NCBI RefSeq assembly: GCF_025465945.1
Contig: NZ_JANLNW010000020.1
Span: forward strand, 117,980-181,979
Length of the DNA: 64,000 bases
From: Pseudomonas sp. 6D_7.1_Bac1
Lineage (GTDB): Bacteria > Pseudomonadota > Gammaproteobacteria > Pseudomonadales > Pseudomonadaceae
Reading direction: 5' to 3'
The notes beneath the pieces were generated by a model, which saw nothing but the letters and a program-made list of their open reading frames with translations, was not told the DNA's origin and made no database searches. Position numbers and translations under genes: made by a program. Positions 29,725 to 39,294 of the stretch are shown here, one piece after another (the stretch's first letter is position 1; each line of letters opens with the position of its first letter).

Positions 29725-30951
29725 TTAAGACCAACGCCGAAAAATCAGCGACGTATTAACCCCACCAAAGGCAAAGTTGTTGTTCATCACGTACTGGTTG
29801 CTCATCTGGCGGAACTCGCCGCGCAGGTAGTCCAGTTCGCCGCAGTGCGGGTCGACGTTGTCGAGGTTGAAGGTGTGCGCGTACTGGTCGCTGTTCATCA
29901 TTTCGATGCTGAACCAGGACTCCAGTGCACCGCAGGCGCCCAGGGTGTGGCCGAGAAAACTCTTCTGCGAGCTGATGGGCATGTGGCTGCCGAACAGGCT
30001 GTTGGTGGCCAGGGTTTCTGCGATGTCGCCTTGCTCGGTGGCGGTGCCGTGACCGTTCACGTAGCCGATGGCCGAAGGTTCAATACCTGCGTCTTCCAGT
30101 GCCAGCTCCATGGCCCGACGCATGGTAGTTTGCTCTGGGCGGGTGGCGTGCTGGCCGTCTGCGTTACTGCCAAAACCAACGATTTCAGCATGAATGTGCG
30201 CACCACGGGCCAGCGCGTGTTCAAGCTCTTCAAGCACCAGCATGCCGCCGCCTTCACCGATCACCAAACCGTCGCGAGCACTGTCGTAAGGCCGTGGGCT
30301 GGTTTGCGGTGCGTCGTTTTTCAGGCTGGTGGCGTAGAGCGCGTCGAACACCATGGCTTCGGTCGGGCACAGTTCTTCGGCACCGCCGGCGAGCATCAGT
30401 GGCAGGCGGCCGAACTTGATCGCCTCGTAGGCATAGCCGATGCCCTGGCTGCCACTGGTGCAGGCGCTGGAAGTCGGGATCAGTCGCCCGGTGAGACCAA
30501 AGAAAATGCTGATATTGGCCGCCGTGGTATGCGGCATCATTCGCACGTAGGAGTTGGCGTTCAGGCCTTCCGCCACCGAATTGAGCAGCATCTTGCCGAA
30601 AGCCTTGATCTCTTCGGTGCTGCCGGTGGATGAGCCGCAGGACACGCCCATGCGGCCGTCCTTAATCGACTCGTCACCGAGCAGGCCGGCATCGGCCAGC
30701 GCCCGTTCTGCCGCGCCGACCGCCAGCCGGGAAACCCGGCCCATGCTGCGCAATTGCTTGCGGGTCCAGTGGCTCGGGACTTTGAAATCATCGATGGGCC
30801 CGGCCAGGCGCGTGTTCAGCTCGGTGAAACGATCCCACTCATCCATGCGCCGGATGCCACTGCGATTGGCCTTGAAGTTAGCGCAGATGGTCTCCCAGTC
30901 GCTGCCCAACGAGGTGATACCGGCCATGCCGGTGACGACGACACGCTTCAT
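29725..30951 (-). CDS. Beta-ketoacyl-ACP synthase of the aryl polyene cluster
   Basis: Chain-extending ketosynthase, 408 residues, thiolase fold of the KAS II type. Start ATG 30951 overlaps the upstream reductase stop (TGATG). The catalytic triad is complete: Cys in SSACTSGSQGIGYAYEAI, His in VNGHGTATEQGD, and His in LGHTLGACGALES. It is the last gene of the operon; its partners are the second ketosynthase (32149-33345), the reductase and the dehydratases. By position and type it corresponds to the terminal KS (ApeR-like) of described aryl polyene clusters; I give no symbol because I cannot verify the numbering. Confidence 0.9.
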   Translation of the reverse strand: MKRVVVTGMAGITSLGSDWETICANFKANRSGIRRMDEWDRFTELNTRLAGPIDDFKVPSHWTRKQLRSMGRVSRLAVGAAERALADAGLLGDESIKDGRMGVSCGSSTGSTEEIKAFGKMLLNSVAEGLNANSYVRMMPHTTAANISIFFGLTGRLIPTSSACTSGSQGIGYAYEAIKFGRLPLMLAGGAEELCPTEAMVFDALYATSLKNDAPQTSPRPYDSARDGLVIGEGGGMLVLEELEHALARGAHIHAEIVGFGSNADGQHATRPEQTTMRRAMELALEDAGIEPSAIGYVNGHGTATEQGDIAETLATNSLFGSHMPISSQKSFLGHTLGACGALESWFSIEMMNSDQYAHTFNLDNVDPHCGELDYLRGEFRQMSNQYVMNNNFAFGGVNTSLIFRRWS

Positions 30952-31679
30952 CAGCACAGGCCTCCGTTGACGGCCAGGACCTGCCGAGTGATATAGCCTG
31001 CCTCTGCGGACATCAGGAAATTCACGGCGCTGGCCACTTCTTCAGGGGTGCCCATGCGTTGTGCGGGGATCATTTTCAACAGTTCTTCCACGGGTACGTT
31101 TTCGTCAAGCATCGCGGTGTCGATCAGACCCGGAGCGACGCAGTTGACGGTGATTTTGCGTTTGCCCAGTTCGATCGCGAGGGCCTTGGCGGCGCCGATC
31201 AACCCAGCCTTGGACGCGCTGTAGTTGACCTGCCCACGGTTGCCGATCAACCCGGACACCGAGGTGATGCACACGATCCGTCCGGCGGCGCGCCGACGAA
31301 TCATTGGCATCATGACCGGGTGCAACACGTTATAAAAACCGTCGAGGTTGGTGCGCATCACCACATCCCAGTCGTCCTCGCTCAGGGCCGGGAAGGCGCC
31401 GTCGCGCGTCAGGCCGGCGTTGAGCACCACACCGTAATAGGCGCCGTGGGTTTCCACGTCAGCCTCGAGAATTGCCTTGCAGCTGGCGCGATCCGATACG
31501 TCGAATTGCAGGATCCGCGCACGGCGTCCCAAGGCCTCGACTTCGGCCTGCACGGCTTCGGCATCGCTGCGGCCGCTGCGGCAATGCAGCACCAGGTCAA
31601 AGCCGGCCTGAGCCAGGCGTAGTGCGATGGCGCGGCCGATACCACGGCTGGAGCCGGTGACCAGTACGGATTCAGTCAT
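30951..31679 (-). CDS. 3-ketoacyl-ACP reductase (FabG-like)
   Basis: NADPH-dependent short-chain dehydrogenase that reduces the beta-keto group during polyene extension. 242 residues from ATG 31679, which forms ATGA with the dehydratase stop. The cofactor motif TGSSRGIG is near residue 8, LNAGLTRDG near 85, and the catalytic Tyr-x3-Lys in VNYSASKAG near 150, with the Ser in SVSG upstream. The end PGLIDT and YITRQVLAVNGGLC are typical of FabG. Confidence 0.93.
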   Translation of the reverse strand: MTESVLVTGSSRGIGRAIALRLAQAGFDLVLHCRSGRSDAEAVQAEVEALGRRARILQFDVSDRASCKAILEADVETHGAYYGVVLNAGLTRDGAFPALSEDDWDVVMRTNLDGFYNVLHPVMMPMIRRRAAGRIVCITSVSGLIGNRGQVNYSASKAGLIGAAKALAIELGKRKITVNCVAPGLIDTAMLDENVPVEELLKMIPAQRMGTPEEVASAVNFLMSAEAGYITRQVLAVNGGLC

Positions 31680-32152
31680 GACTGGGCTCCAGAAGCATTT
31701 GAAGAGTGGGGTTCTTGAAGGTAGTGAGCCGCCTGAGGCGGGCAGAACACATTCAGACGGGCCAGGGCATGAATGCCGGGGCCCGTCAGGTGGCACTCGA
31801 AGACGCCCATGCCGTTGTCGTCTTCGAGCGAACGCAGGGCGTGGATCGTCAGTTCGCTGCCGACCGGGAAGTGCTCCACATTGCATTCGAACTTACGCGT
31901 ACCGAGCAGGAAGCCGAGCTCAACCGCATTGCCTCGCTCACGTGCGCGACAGCCGGCGTACGCGGCCACGCTTTGCGCCATCAGCTCGATGCCGACCCAG
32001 GCCGGCAAACTGCCGTCGGGCTGGTTGAACAGGCCGTCGGGCTTGACGGTGAGGCGGGTGTGAATCTGTTCTTCGTCGAACGACAGCACCTGATCGATAA
32101 GGATCATGTCGCCCGCATGGGGCAGCAGTTCGGCGAGTGGCCAATCAATCAT
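31676..32152 (-). CDS. Hotdog-fold 3-hydroxyacyl-ACP dehydratase (ApeP-like)
   Basis: 158 residues, single hotdog domain. The N-terminal LLPHAGDMILIDQVL and central GIELMAQSVAAYAGCRAR segments match the dehydratase-like proteins of aryl polyene clusters and FabZ/FabA relatives. It would remove water to create each conjugated double bond, together with the dehydratase domain fused to the ligase at 43641-45320. Coupled by ATGA overlaps on both sides. Confidence 0.85.
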   Translation of the reverse strand: MIDWPLAELLPHAGDMILIDQVLSFDEEQIHTRLTVKPDGLFNQPDGSLPAWVGIELMAQSVAAYAGCRARERGNAVELGFLLGTRKFECNVEHFPVGSELTIHALRSLEDDNGMGVFECHLTGPGIHALARLNVFCPPQAAHYLQEPHSSNASGAQS

Positions 32153-33345
32153 TCGGCGTCTCCGATAATCAGGCTGACGTTGTTGCCACCAAAGGCAAAG
32201 GAGTTGCTCATCAAGCAGCGCGTAGCGCTCTGTTCCAGCCGGTCAGCGGCGGCCACAAAGGTTAGCGCCGGCAGTTGCGGGTCGGGCTGGCCGTCCCAGA
32301 TGTGGGGTGGCAGCGCGTGTTCGGTATTTTCGCTGCTCAGGCTCAGCCAGCAGAACGCCGCTTCCAGCGCTCCGGCCGCGCCGAGGGTGTGGCCGGTCAT
32401 GGGTTTGGTCGACGAGCAGGGCACGCCTGCCGGGAACAGCGTGTTGACCGCCAGGCTTTCCATGGCGTCGTTGTGCTGGGTGGCGGTGCCGTGCAGGTTC
32501 AGGTAGTTGATCCGCTCAGGCGGTAATCCGGCACTGCGCAGGGCCTTGTTCATCGCTTGCAGGGCGCCGCGTCCGGAGGGTTCCGGGGCGGAAATATGGT
32601 GCGCATCGGAGCTGGCGCCACTGCCCAGCAGGGCAATCGGCTGGCTGCTGCCGAGGTGTTTGCTCATCAAGAAAAGTACCGCCGCTTCGCCTATGTTGAT
32701 GCCGTTGCGATTGACCGAAAACGGGTTGCAGCGCTGTTCGGAAACCGCGTCCAGCGCCGAAAAACCGTTGAGGGTCAGTTTGCACAAACTGTCGACGCCA
32801 CCACACAGCACGGCATCACACACGCCCAGGTCGAGCAATCGCCGGGCGCTCAGCAATGCGCGGGCGCTGGAGGTGCAGGCCGTGGAAATCACGTAGGCCG
32901 GACCGCTCAGTTGCAGCCAGTCGCAGAGGAAGTTCGCCGGGGCACCGAGTTCCTGTTGTTGGTAGTCGTACTCCGGCGGGAACTGATTCTCGCGGATGTA
33001 ATGGGCAATCCCGCGACTGGCTTCGTCGATGCCCGAGGTACTCGTGCCCAGGACGATGCCGATGCGTCCACGGCCGTAGGTTTGAATGGCGTGGTCGATG
33101 TCTTCGCGGATTTGCAGCGCGGCTTCCATCAGCAATTGATTGTTGCGGGTGCGGTGCTGGCTCAGCCCGGCGGGGATCGCGACCAGTTCTCCGGGTACCG
33201 CCGCGACCGGCAGCGAACGCTCAGGCACCCAGCCGGCCTCGACACGCATCCCCGAGCAGTCGCCGGCAAACAGGTTGCGGGCGACTTCGTGTTTGTTGCG
33301 GCCCAGGCTGCAGATCAGCCCGAGGGCGTTCAGGTAGGCCGTCAT
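32149..33345 (-). CDS. Beta-ketoacyl-ACP synthase, second copy (ApeO-like)
   Basis: 398 residues, KAS fold. The active-site residues are present: STACTSSARALLS with the nucleophile Cys, NLHGTATQHND and TGHTLGAAGALEA with the two His. It is therefore a full ketosynthase and not a chain-length factor. Two intact ketosynthases plus one truncated synthase-like protein (47149-47868) in one operon is the composition described for aryl polyene systems, in which heterodimers set chain length. ATG 33345 overlaps the DUF3261 stop. Confidence 0.9.
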   Translation of the reverse strand: MTAYLNALGLICSLGRNKHEVARNLFAGDCSGMRVEAGWVPERSLPVAAVPGELVAIPAGLSQHRTRNNQLLMEAALQIREDIDHAIQTYGRGRIGIVLGTSTSGIDEASRGIAHYIRENQFPPEYDYQQQELGAPANFLCDWLQLSGPAYVISTACTSSARALLSARRLLDLGVCDAVLCGGVDSLCKLTLNGFSALDAVSEQRCNPFSVNRNGINIGEAAVLFLMSKHLGSSQPIALLGSGASSDAHHISAPEPSGRGALQAMNKALRSAGLPPERINYLNLHGTATQHNDAMESLAVNTLFPAGVPCSSTKPMTGHTLGAAGALEAAFCWLSLSSENTEHALPPHIWDGQPDPQLPALTFVAAADRLEQSATRCLMSNSFAFGGNNVSLIIGDAE

Positions 33346-33827
33346 GGCGCAGTCTCGGCGGTTAGCGGGGTGACGTGATAGTTCAACTGTTCGGGCAGTG
33401 TCAGCACGAAATCCGACGGCGTTCGATACAGCACCTGCCAGTGCGGCGTCAGCGAGCGTAAAGCGGCGTGGCGTCGGGCGGCAGGATAATTATCAAGCAA
33501 TTGGGCCTCGGGTGTCAGGGCGAACAACAACGCCGCAAACAACTGGCGTGCTTCTGGATTGGGCGGCAGCAAACCATCGGCCTGCCACTGGTTGTCGACC
33601 AAGCGCTGGCGAGCCACAGGAATGCCCAGTGGGTCCATCAGCGACCAGCGTATGCCGGCACCTTCGCGCTGGATCACCAGCAACCAGTCCTGGCGCTGAT
33701 CGGCCAATTGCCGCTCGACATGCAATTGCAGCGGCAAGGCCAGCGTCGGGTTGCGCTCGGGCAGCGGCAGCCGGCTGGCGCAAGCGCTCAGCAGCAGGGC
33801 ACAGCACACGAGCAGGAGGCGAATCAT
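33342..33827 (-). CDS. DUF3261-type lipoprotein
   Basis: 161 residues. The signal peptide MIRLLLVCCALLLSAC ends in a lipobox (LSAC). The mature part is beta-rich (VERQLADQRQDWLLVIQREG, PLGIPVARQRL), like DUF3261 lipoproteins of aryl polyene clusters, which probably act in envelope transport like LolB. I choose ATG 33827, overlapping the methyltransferase stop as TGATG; GTG 33833 is an alternative. Confidence 0.8.
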   Translation of the reverse strand: MIRLLLVCCALLLSACASRLPLPERNPTLALPLQLHVERQLADQRQDWLLVIQREGAGIRWSLMDPLGIPVARQRLVDNQWQADGLLPPNPEARQLFAALLFALTPEAQLLDNYPAARRHAALRSLTPHWQVLYRTPSDFVLTLPEQLNYHVTPLTAETAP

Positions 33828-34567
33828 CAACACTTACCTTCGAGCGGTTTACGGGCCACCACGTTGACCAGGGTTTCTTCCCGTTGACCAACCGGTTTTG
33901 GGCGGCGCAATCCAAAGCGTTCGAGTAGGCCGAAATCTTTCGCGCGACTCCACCATAGATAAGGGTAGGACACGTTTTGCGGGCCGAATTCAAAACCCTG
34001 CTCACGAATCATCTGCAAATAACCGTCGGCACTCTTTTGCACGTGCATCGGGTGGCGGAACAACCAGCGAATCACCCAGGTGTCGATGTAGGCTTGCGTG
34101 GATTCGGCAAACATCAAATAACCGCCCGGTTTGAGCACCCGATAGAACTCGGCGAGGGCCTGTTCCTGCTCCACCAGGTGGTGGAAGGTCTGGTGGCAGA
34201 ACAGCACGTCAACGCTGGCGTCCGGCACCGCGAGGGTTGCGCAGTCGCTGCCGACCAGCTCGATATTGATGTTCTGGCGCCGCGCCTCTTCGCTGCTGAG
34301 CGTGAGGCTATGAGGGTCGGCGTCCAGGCCGATCAGGCGCTGCGGGGCAAACACCTGATGCAGGTACTGGAACGACTTGCCCTGACCGCAACCGGCATCC
34401 AGCAGTACCGGACGGCTCGGCAGCGCTTCGCTGAACAAGCTGCGCAGGTCGTTGATCGCCACTCGCAGTACGTGGTGCTGCCAGGTGTGACTGCGCAGGA
34501 ACCAGAAACCGAAGCGGGTTTCCTCGACGTAACTGTCGCTGAGGTACTGCTGCTCGATGCCACTCAC
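33827..34567 (-). CDS. SAM-dependent class I methyltransferase
   Basis: 246 residues. Motif I LLDAGCGQGKSFQYL is near residues 53-67, the acidic ribose-binding LIGLDADP near 76-83, and motif VLFCHQTFHHLVEQEQALAE near 118-137 follows the ubiquinone/methylase pattern. GTG start at 34567 in a GTGA overlap with the flavoenzyme. In aryl polyene clusters a methyltransferase decorates the aryl head group; that role is inferred from context. Confidence 0.85.
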   Translation of the reverse strand: MSGIEQQYLSDSYVEETRFGFWFLRSHTWQHHVLRVAINDLRSLFSEALPSRPVLLDAGCGQGKSFQYLHQVFAPQRLIGLDADPHSLTLSSEEARRQNINIELVGSDCATLAVPDASVDVLFCHQTFHHLVEQEQALAEFYRVLKPGGYLMFAESTQAYIDTWVIRWLFRHPMHVQKSADGYLQMIREQGFEFGPQNVSYPYLWWSRAKDFGLLERFGLRRPKPVGQREETLVNVVARKPLEGKC

Positions 34568-35811
34568 GTTGCATCACTCGCACAAATATCCGAAAGCATG
34601 CGCAACCGGCGCTTGGGTTCGCTGACGAACGGATTGCGTTCGTCCCAGGCGTAACCGGCAAGGATTGCGCTGATCATGCGACGGATTTCCGGTGTGCCAC
34701 CCTGGTGGTAGATCACATCCTGGAAGGTCCCGGCGTACCAGCCTTCGACGTAACACCGGAAGGTGTCGACGCCGCGCTTTAGCGGCTCGGCAAACTCGCG
34801 CTGCCAGTCCACATGTTCGCCTTGCAGTTGGCGATGCAGAACGCCAGCGGCCATGCTCGCCGAACGCATGGCGATGGTTACGCCGGAGGAAAACACCGGG
34901 TCGAGGAATTCTGCGGCGTTGCCGAGCAACGCGAAGCCCGGGCCGTGCAAGGTTTTGACGTTGGCCGAGTAACCGCCGATGGTCCGCGCGGGCGTGTCCC
35001 AATGGGCGTTTTTCAGTACCTTGGCCAAGCTCGGGGTTTCGGCGATGAAGCCGCGTAGGCACGCGTAGAGATCGTCTGTGCGGCCTTCGAAGTGCTCGGC
35101 TGCGGCGACCACGCCCACCGAGCAGCGACCATTGCTGAACGGGATGGTCCAGAACCAGATATCACGCTGGGTCGGGTGAGTGGTGATGAGGATCTTTTCA
35201 CGGTCGAAGTGCGGACCGTCGATGTGGTCTTCGACGTGGCTGAACACCGCCTGGCGCACCGGGAAATTCGACGGTGCTTCGAGGTCGAGCAGGCGCGGCA
35301 ACACGCGGCCGTAGCCGCTGGCATCGAGCACGAAATCGGCTTCGATACGGTATTCGCCGCCGTCTTCACGGCGAGCGCTGAGCAAGGGCTTCGCCTGCGC
35401 AAAGTCGGCACTGATGATTGTCTCGCCGTAGCGGATTTCCACCCCTTGCAGCGCTGCCTGATCGGCCAGCAGCTTGTCGAAATCGGCGCGCTGGACCTGA
35501 AAGGTGGTCGGCTTGCCGTTGCTGAAGGTGTCGCCGAAATCGAACGTGCTGTAGCGCTCGCCCCAGGCGAACGCCGCGCCGTTTTTCAGTTGAAAACCGG
35601 CGGCATTTACCGCTTCAAGCATGCCGGCTTCTTCGACGAAATCCAGGCAGTGCGAGAGCAGGCTTTCGCCGATGGAAAACCGCGGAAAGTGCTGGCGTTC
35701 AATGATCAGCACATCATGGCCGTTACGCTTGAGCAGCGCGGCGGCGATAGCGCCCGATGGTCCGGCACCGATAACGATGACCTGGCGACGTTCCGTATCA
35801 ACTGTTGGCAC
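34564..35811 (-). CDS. FAD-dependent oxidoreductase (tryptophan-halogenase/hydroxylase-like)
   Basis: 415 residues. The N-terminal FAD dinucleotide motif is VIVIGAGPSGAIAAALL (about 11-27). IGESLLSHCLDFVEEAG near 47-63 is the segment shared by geranylgeranyl reductase-like and flavin halogenase-like proteins. I do not see the WxWxIP halogenase motif; FWTIPFSNGRCSVGVV near 200 is at the matching place without it, so hydroxylation or another redox step is more likely than halogenation. GTG start 35811. It probably modifies the aryl ring. Confidence 0.8.
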   Translation of the reverse strand: MPTVDTERRQVIVIGAGPSGAIAAALLKRNGHDVLIIERQHFPRFSIGESLLSHCLDFVEEAGMLEAVNAAGFQLKNGAAFAWGERYSTFDFGDTFSNGKPTTFQVQRADFDKLLADQAALQGVEIRYGETIISADFAQAKPLLSARREDGGEYRIEADFVLDASGYGRVLPRLLDLEAPSNFPVRQAVFSHVEDHIDGPHFDREKILITTHPTQRDIWFWTIPFSNGRCSVGVVAAAEHFEGRTDDLYACLRGFIAETPSLAKVLKNAHWDTPARTIGGYSANVKTLHGPGFALLGNAAEFLDPVFSSGVTIAMRSASMAAGVLHRQLQGEHVDWQREFAEPLKRGVDTFRCYVEGWYAGTFQDVIYHQGGTPEIRRMISAILAGYAWDERNPFVSEPKRRLRMLSDICASDAT

Positions 35812-36958
35812 TGGAGCTCCTTGCCGGGACGGCGACCTGAGAGGGGAATCGGTGCAGACCGGCGAGTGCCGGCAGCAGCGTTGCGATCAAACCCATCAGC
35901 ATCAGCGCAAAGTACAGCGCGGGGCTGATGAGCTGTTGTTGCAGCAGCAGGTTGAGAAAGACGATCTCGCTCAAACCGCGAATATTCAGCAGCAGGCTTT
36001 CGCGCCAGCGGCTGGCGCCGACAAACGACGCACTGGCCCAACCGAGGCCCAGCCAGTTACCCAGTAGCTTGCTGGCGATGGGAAACACCAGCAGCGCACC
36101 CAGTTGCACCCAACTGAGGCTGTCCATGGCGCTGTGCACGTTGATCTGCACAATACCGAAGGTCAGGATCAGCGGAATCGCGATGCCGTTCTGCAAACGG
36201 CTCATCCAGGCCGCCTGTAACGGTAGCACCAGCGGCAGCTTGAGGGCGGCCATGCACAACAGATAACCGATGCCGAAAATCAGCGCATTGAGCTTGTAGT
36301 GTTCCGCTACCACCAGCAGCGCAAAGAAACCCAGGCTGTGCAGCAGGGGCTGGCGCAACCCGAACACACGCAGCAGCAACGGCAGGCAGGCGCCAGCCAG
36401 CGGCAGCAACAGGCTGCTCAGGTGCAGGCTGCCTTGGGCGAAGGCGAACAGGCTCCAGCACGTCAGGTCGATGAGGATCGCGGTCTGCACCAGTCGGCGG
36501 GTCGCGGCCGGTGGATAGTTGATGTGCCGCAGGTACAGATACAACACCGGGATCGCCGTGATCGCGAACAACAGGCCGACCGCCAGCGAGCTCAACCATG
36601 GCTGATCCGGCAGTAACCACACGGCGGTTGCCAGGCCACAGACGAACGGAATGCTGAAACTCGGCAAGGCGATTTTCAGGCTCTGGCGGTCCAGTTTCAG
36701 GTCGATCACATCGCTGAGGATATGCCCCAGCAGCAGCGCGAAGCTCAGGCTGTAGAGGTTTTTCAGCCAACCCGGCGAGACCAGCTCGGCTCCGCTCAAC
36801 TGCCAGTACGGTTCAATCCAGAAATACATCAACAACGGCAGGCCGAAGGTCGCCAGCAGCAACTGGCTGACAATCGGGATCAAACCAAAATGCCGCCCGA
36901 CGCGAGTCGCCACCGCGAACAGCGCCAAGGCCAGCAGCCAAAACAGCACGATCATCAT
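35798..36958 (-). CDS. Antiporter-like polytopic membrane protein
   Basis: 386 residues with about 11-12 hydrophobic segments over its full length. The layout and segments such as LAVGLLFAITAIPVLYLYL and NIRGLSEIVFLNLLLQQQL resemble CPA2-type sodium/proton exchangers, where the corresponding segments hold the ion-binding Asp; here I see Ile/Thr/Pro in that place and no clear NHA Asp pair. I chose ATG 36958 because it forms ATGA with the exporter stop. Its role in the pigment operon is unknown. It could energise or accompany export. Confidence 0.6.
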   Translation of the reverse strand: MMIVLFWLLALALFAVATRVGRHFGLIPIVSQLLLATFGLPLLMYFWIEPYWQLSGAELVSPGWLKNLYSLSFALLLGHILSDVIDLKLDRQSLKIALPSFSIPFVCGLATAVWLLPDQPWLSSLAVGLLFAITAIPVLYLYLRHINYPPAATRRLVQTAILIDLTCWSLFAFAQGSLHLSSLLLPLAGACLPLLLRVFGLRQPLLHSLGFFALLVVAEHYKLNALIFGIGYLLCMAALKLPLVLPLQAAWMSRLQNGIAIPLILTFGIVQINVHSAMDSLSWVQLGALLVFPIASKLLGNWLGLGWASASFVGASRWRESLLLNIRGLSEIVFLNLLLQQQLISPALYFALMLMGLIATLLPALAGLHRFPSQVAVPARSSSANS

Positions 36959-39294
36959 GCTGCAGGCTCCGTGACTGGATCTGTGTGCACCTGGGGCTTG
37001 GCCCATGGCGCGAGAATGAAGCTGAAGGCCAACCCGAGGCTTACCGAAAGGCCGAAGTTACTGACCGCTGGCGTGCTGGAAATCGCCAGCAGGCCAAATG
37101 ACAGCCACGTGGTCGCTGCCGCCAGCAACGTGCCCAACAGGCTCACGGCGGCACCGCCGATCTGCTCGCGCATGAGGATCGCGTAATCGACACTGATCGC
37201 CGTCACCAGCAGCAGCCCGAATACGCTGAACAGCGTCAACGGCTGCCCCAGCCAACCGAGGCTGGCCAGGCTGCACAGTGCTGCCAGTAATGGCAATGCA
37301 ACGAGCCGCAGCGCGCCGCCAAAGCCAAAGGGCAAAATCAGCAGCAACACGATCAATACGCAGGACATCAATTTCAGCTCGGCGGCGCTGATCTGGGTGG
37401 CGGCGAAGACGTGGTTCAAGTCGTCCAGGCGGTCTACCAACTGCACACCCGGCAGGTCCAGCGCTTGCACCCGCAGCAGCGTCGGATTATTCAAGCCTTG
37501 CAGGCTGACCATCGCGGCTACGCCGTCATCCGTGGTGCCCAGCCAAAGCGGGCGCCACGGCTCGGCCAGCGGTCCGACCAATGCCGCATCGATGTCTTCG
37601 ACCGGTAGCGCTTGCAACTGCGCCAGCTCGGCTTGCAGCGCGGTGACCGGGATACCAAGGTCCAGCAGCGGCTGCCAGAAGGCCGGCAGTTTGTTCAGGG
37701 CATCGCGAACCTGTTGTTGCTCGGAAGGCAGACTGACCAGTTGGCTCAGTGCCAGGTAGCCTTTGAGTTTGTCCAGACTGACCAACTGATCCAGCCGTTC
37801 GCTGAGGGCTTTCTGGCGTTCGAACAGCTGCTGCTGATTGGCCGCCCGCACCAGGAAGAACTGGCTGGTGGGTTGATAGCCGGTGATCCGTGCAATGGTC
37901 TGTGCTTCGTTCATCAACTGCGGTGGCGCACTGACCCACTGACGGATGTCGTTTTTTGTGGTCAGGTGCCACAAGCCACCGGCACAAAAGGCCATGACCA
38001 ACACCAGCAGGATCGAACTGCGCACGCGTTTGAGCAGCGCTTCACGCACGTTCACTAAAAACTCGGCAACCCGCAGCGGCCACTGCGCGGGCTGCAGGTC
38101 CGTACCCTTGAGCAGCGCCGGCAACAGGCAAACGGCCGACAGGTAAGCGCCGAGTAAACCGGCTGCAGAGAACACGGCAATCTGGGTCAACGCCGGGAAC
38201 GGTGTCCAGGCCAGGGCCAGATAACCGATGCAGCTGGTGGCCAGGCTCAGGGTCAGCCCCGGCAAGGTCAGGCGCAGTGCAGGCCAGCTGCGCCAGGGTT
38301 TCAGGCTCCAGCTCTTGGACAGGTAATGCAGCGGGTAATCGACAGCAACGCCGATCAGGCTCGATCCCAGCACCAGGGTCATCACGTGCATATGGCCAAA
38401 CAGCGCGACGCAGGCCACGGAGCCAAACAGCATGCCGACCAAAACGGGAACGAAGGCCAGCAACACCCGAAGCCTGCGGAATGCCAACAACAGCAGCAAC
38501 AGGATGCCGACGGTTGCACCACCGCCAACCCAGGTGATCTCGCGAGTCGCTTGCTGTTGACCGTTGGCGGCGTACAGCAAGCCGCTGGCGGCCAGCAGTT
38601 GCACGTTGGCCTGGGCCGCTTCTTCACGGCTGTGCTTGAGCAGCTCGGCGACTTTCAGCGGCAGGTGCATGTCAAACGCGTTGCCGCTGGTGCGGGCCCG
38701 CAGCAATACCCAGCTTTTGCCGTCGGCGTCGGCGACCAATGCGCCGCTGCCAATGTCCAGTTGCACCGAACCGTGCTGCGGTTGGCTGTTCTGAATGCGT
38801 CCGGTCAGCCCTAGCCAGTCATCCTGGCTCGGGACCAGGCTGAAACCGGTAAAGGGGTCGAACAGTGCTTGTACGCGCTGCTGGATGAAGGCTTGCGGTT
38901 GTTCGATCAGCTGTTGCCGATCCGCCACCGAAAGCATTGCCAACCGACCTTGCAGCAGTTGCGTGCGGAGTGCGGGCAGGTCGGCTTGCAGGTCCCACTG
39001 GACCTTTTCGAACAAACCGCTGGCCTGCCATTGTTCGCCGAGTTTTTGCGTCATGGCGATGGCTTGCTGGCGGTCGGTGTGGCCGACCAGCACCAGCATT
39101 TCGCGATTCAGCGGCTCCTGCATGCGCTGTTCAGCCTTGAGCTCCAGCGCATCCGGCGCGGTGCCCGGTACCAGATCCATCAGGTTGGCCGACAGCGGTG
39201 CGCCGTCGTGCCATTGCCAGCCGGCGAGTGCGAGCACCGCCACCAGCAGGGTCAAGAACAGCCGTGGGAGCATCCGTTCACTCGGCAAAGTCAT
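36955..39294 (-). CDS. MMPL/RND-type exporter of the aryl polyene cluster
   Basis: 779 residues from ATG 39294, preferred over ATG 39306 because GGAG precedes it. One N-terminal helix, a large periplasmic domain, about five helices (from about 265, GGGATVGILLLLLLAFRRLRV), a second periplasmic domain, and a second helix block near 650-770. This is the duplicated MMPL topology. Described aryl polyene clusters carry such an exporter, thought to move the lipid-linked pigment with the LolA-like protein and lipoprotein. Overlaps both neighbours. Confidence 0.88.
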   Translation of the reverse strand: MTLPSERMLPRLFLTLLVAVLALAGWQWHDGAPLSANLMDLVPGTAPDALELKAEQRMQEPLNREMLVLVGHTDRQQAIAMTQKLGEQWQASGLFEKVQWDLQADLPALRTQLLQGRLAMLSVADRQQLIEQPQAFIQQRVQALFDPFTGFSLVPSQDDWLGLTGRIQNSQPQHGSVQLDIGSGALVADADGKSWVLLRARTSGNAFDMHLPLKVAELLKHSREEAAQANVQLLAASGLLYAANGQQQATREITWVGGGATVGILLLLLLAFRRLRVLLAFVPVLVGMLFGSVACVALFGHMHVMTLVLGSSLIGVAVDYPLHYLSKSWSLKPWRSWPALRLTLPGLTLSLATSCIGYLALAWTPFPALTQIAVFSAAGLLGAYLSAVCLLPALLKGTDLQPAQWPLRVAEFLVNVREALLKRVRSSILLVLVMAFCAGGLWHLTTKNDIRQWVSAPPQLMNEAQTIARITGYQPTSQFFLVRAANQQQLFERQKALSERLDQLVSLDKLKGYLALSQLVSLPSEQQQVRDALNKLPAFWQPLLDLGIPVTALQAELAQLQALPVEDIDAALVGPLAEPWRPLWLGTTDDGVAAMVSLQGLNNPTLLRVQALDLPGVQLVDRLDDLNHVFAATQISAAELKLMSCVLIVLLLILPFGFGGALRLVALPLLAALCSLASLGWLGQPLTLFSVFGLLLVTAISVDYAILMREQIGGAAVSLLGTLLAAATTWLSFGLLAISSTPAVSNFGLSVSLGLAFSFILAPWAKPQVHTDPVTEPAA

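Noticed and set aside
34564..35811. Flavin-dependent halogenase
   Set aside because: The fold looks related but the WxWxIP motif is missing, so I call only an oxidoreductase.
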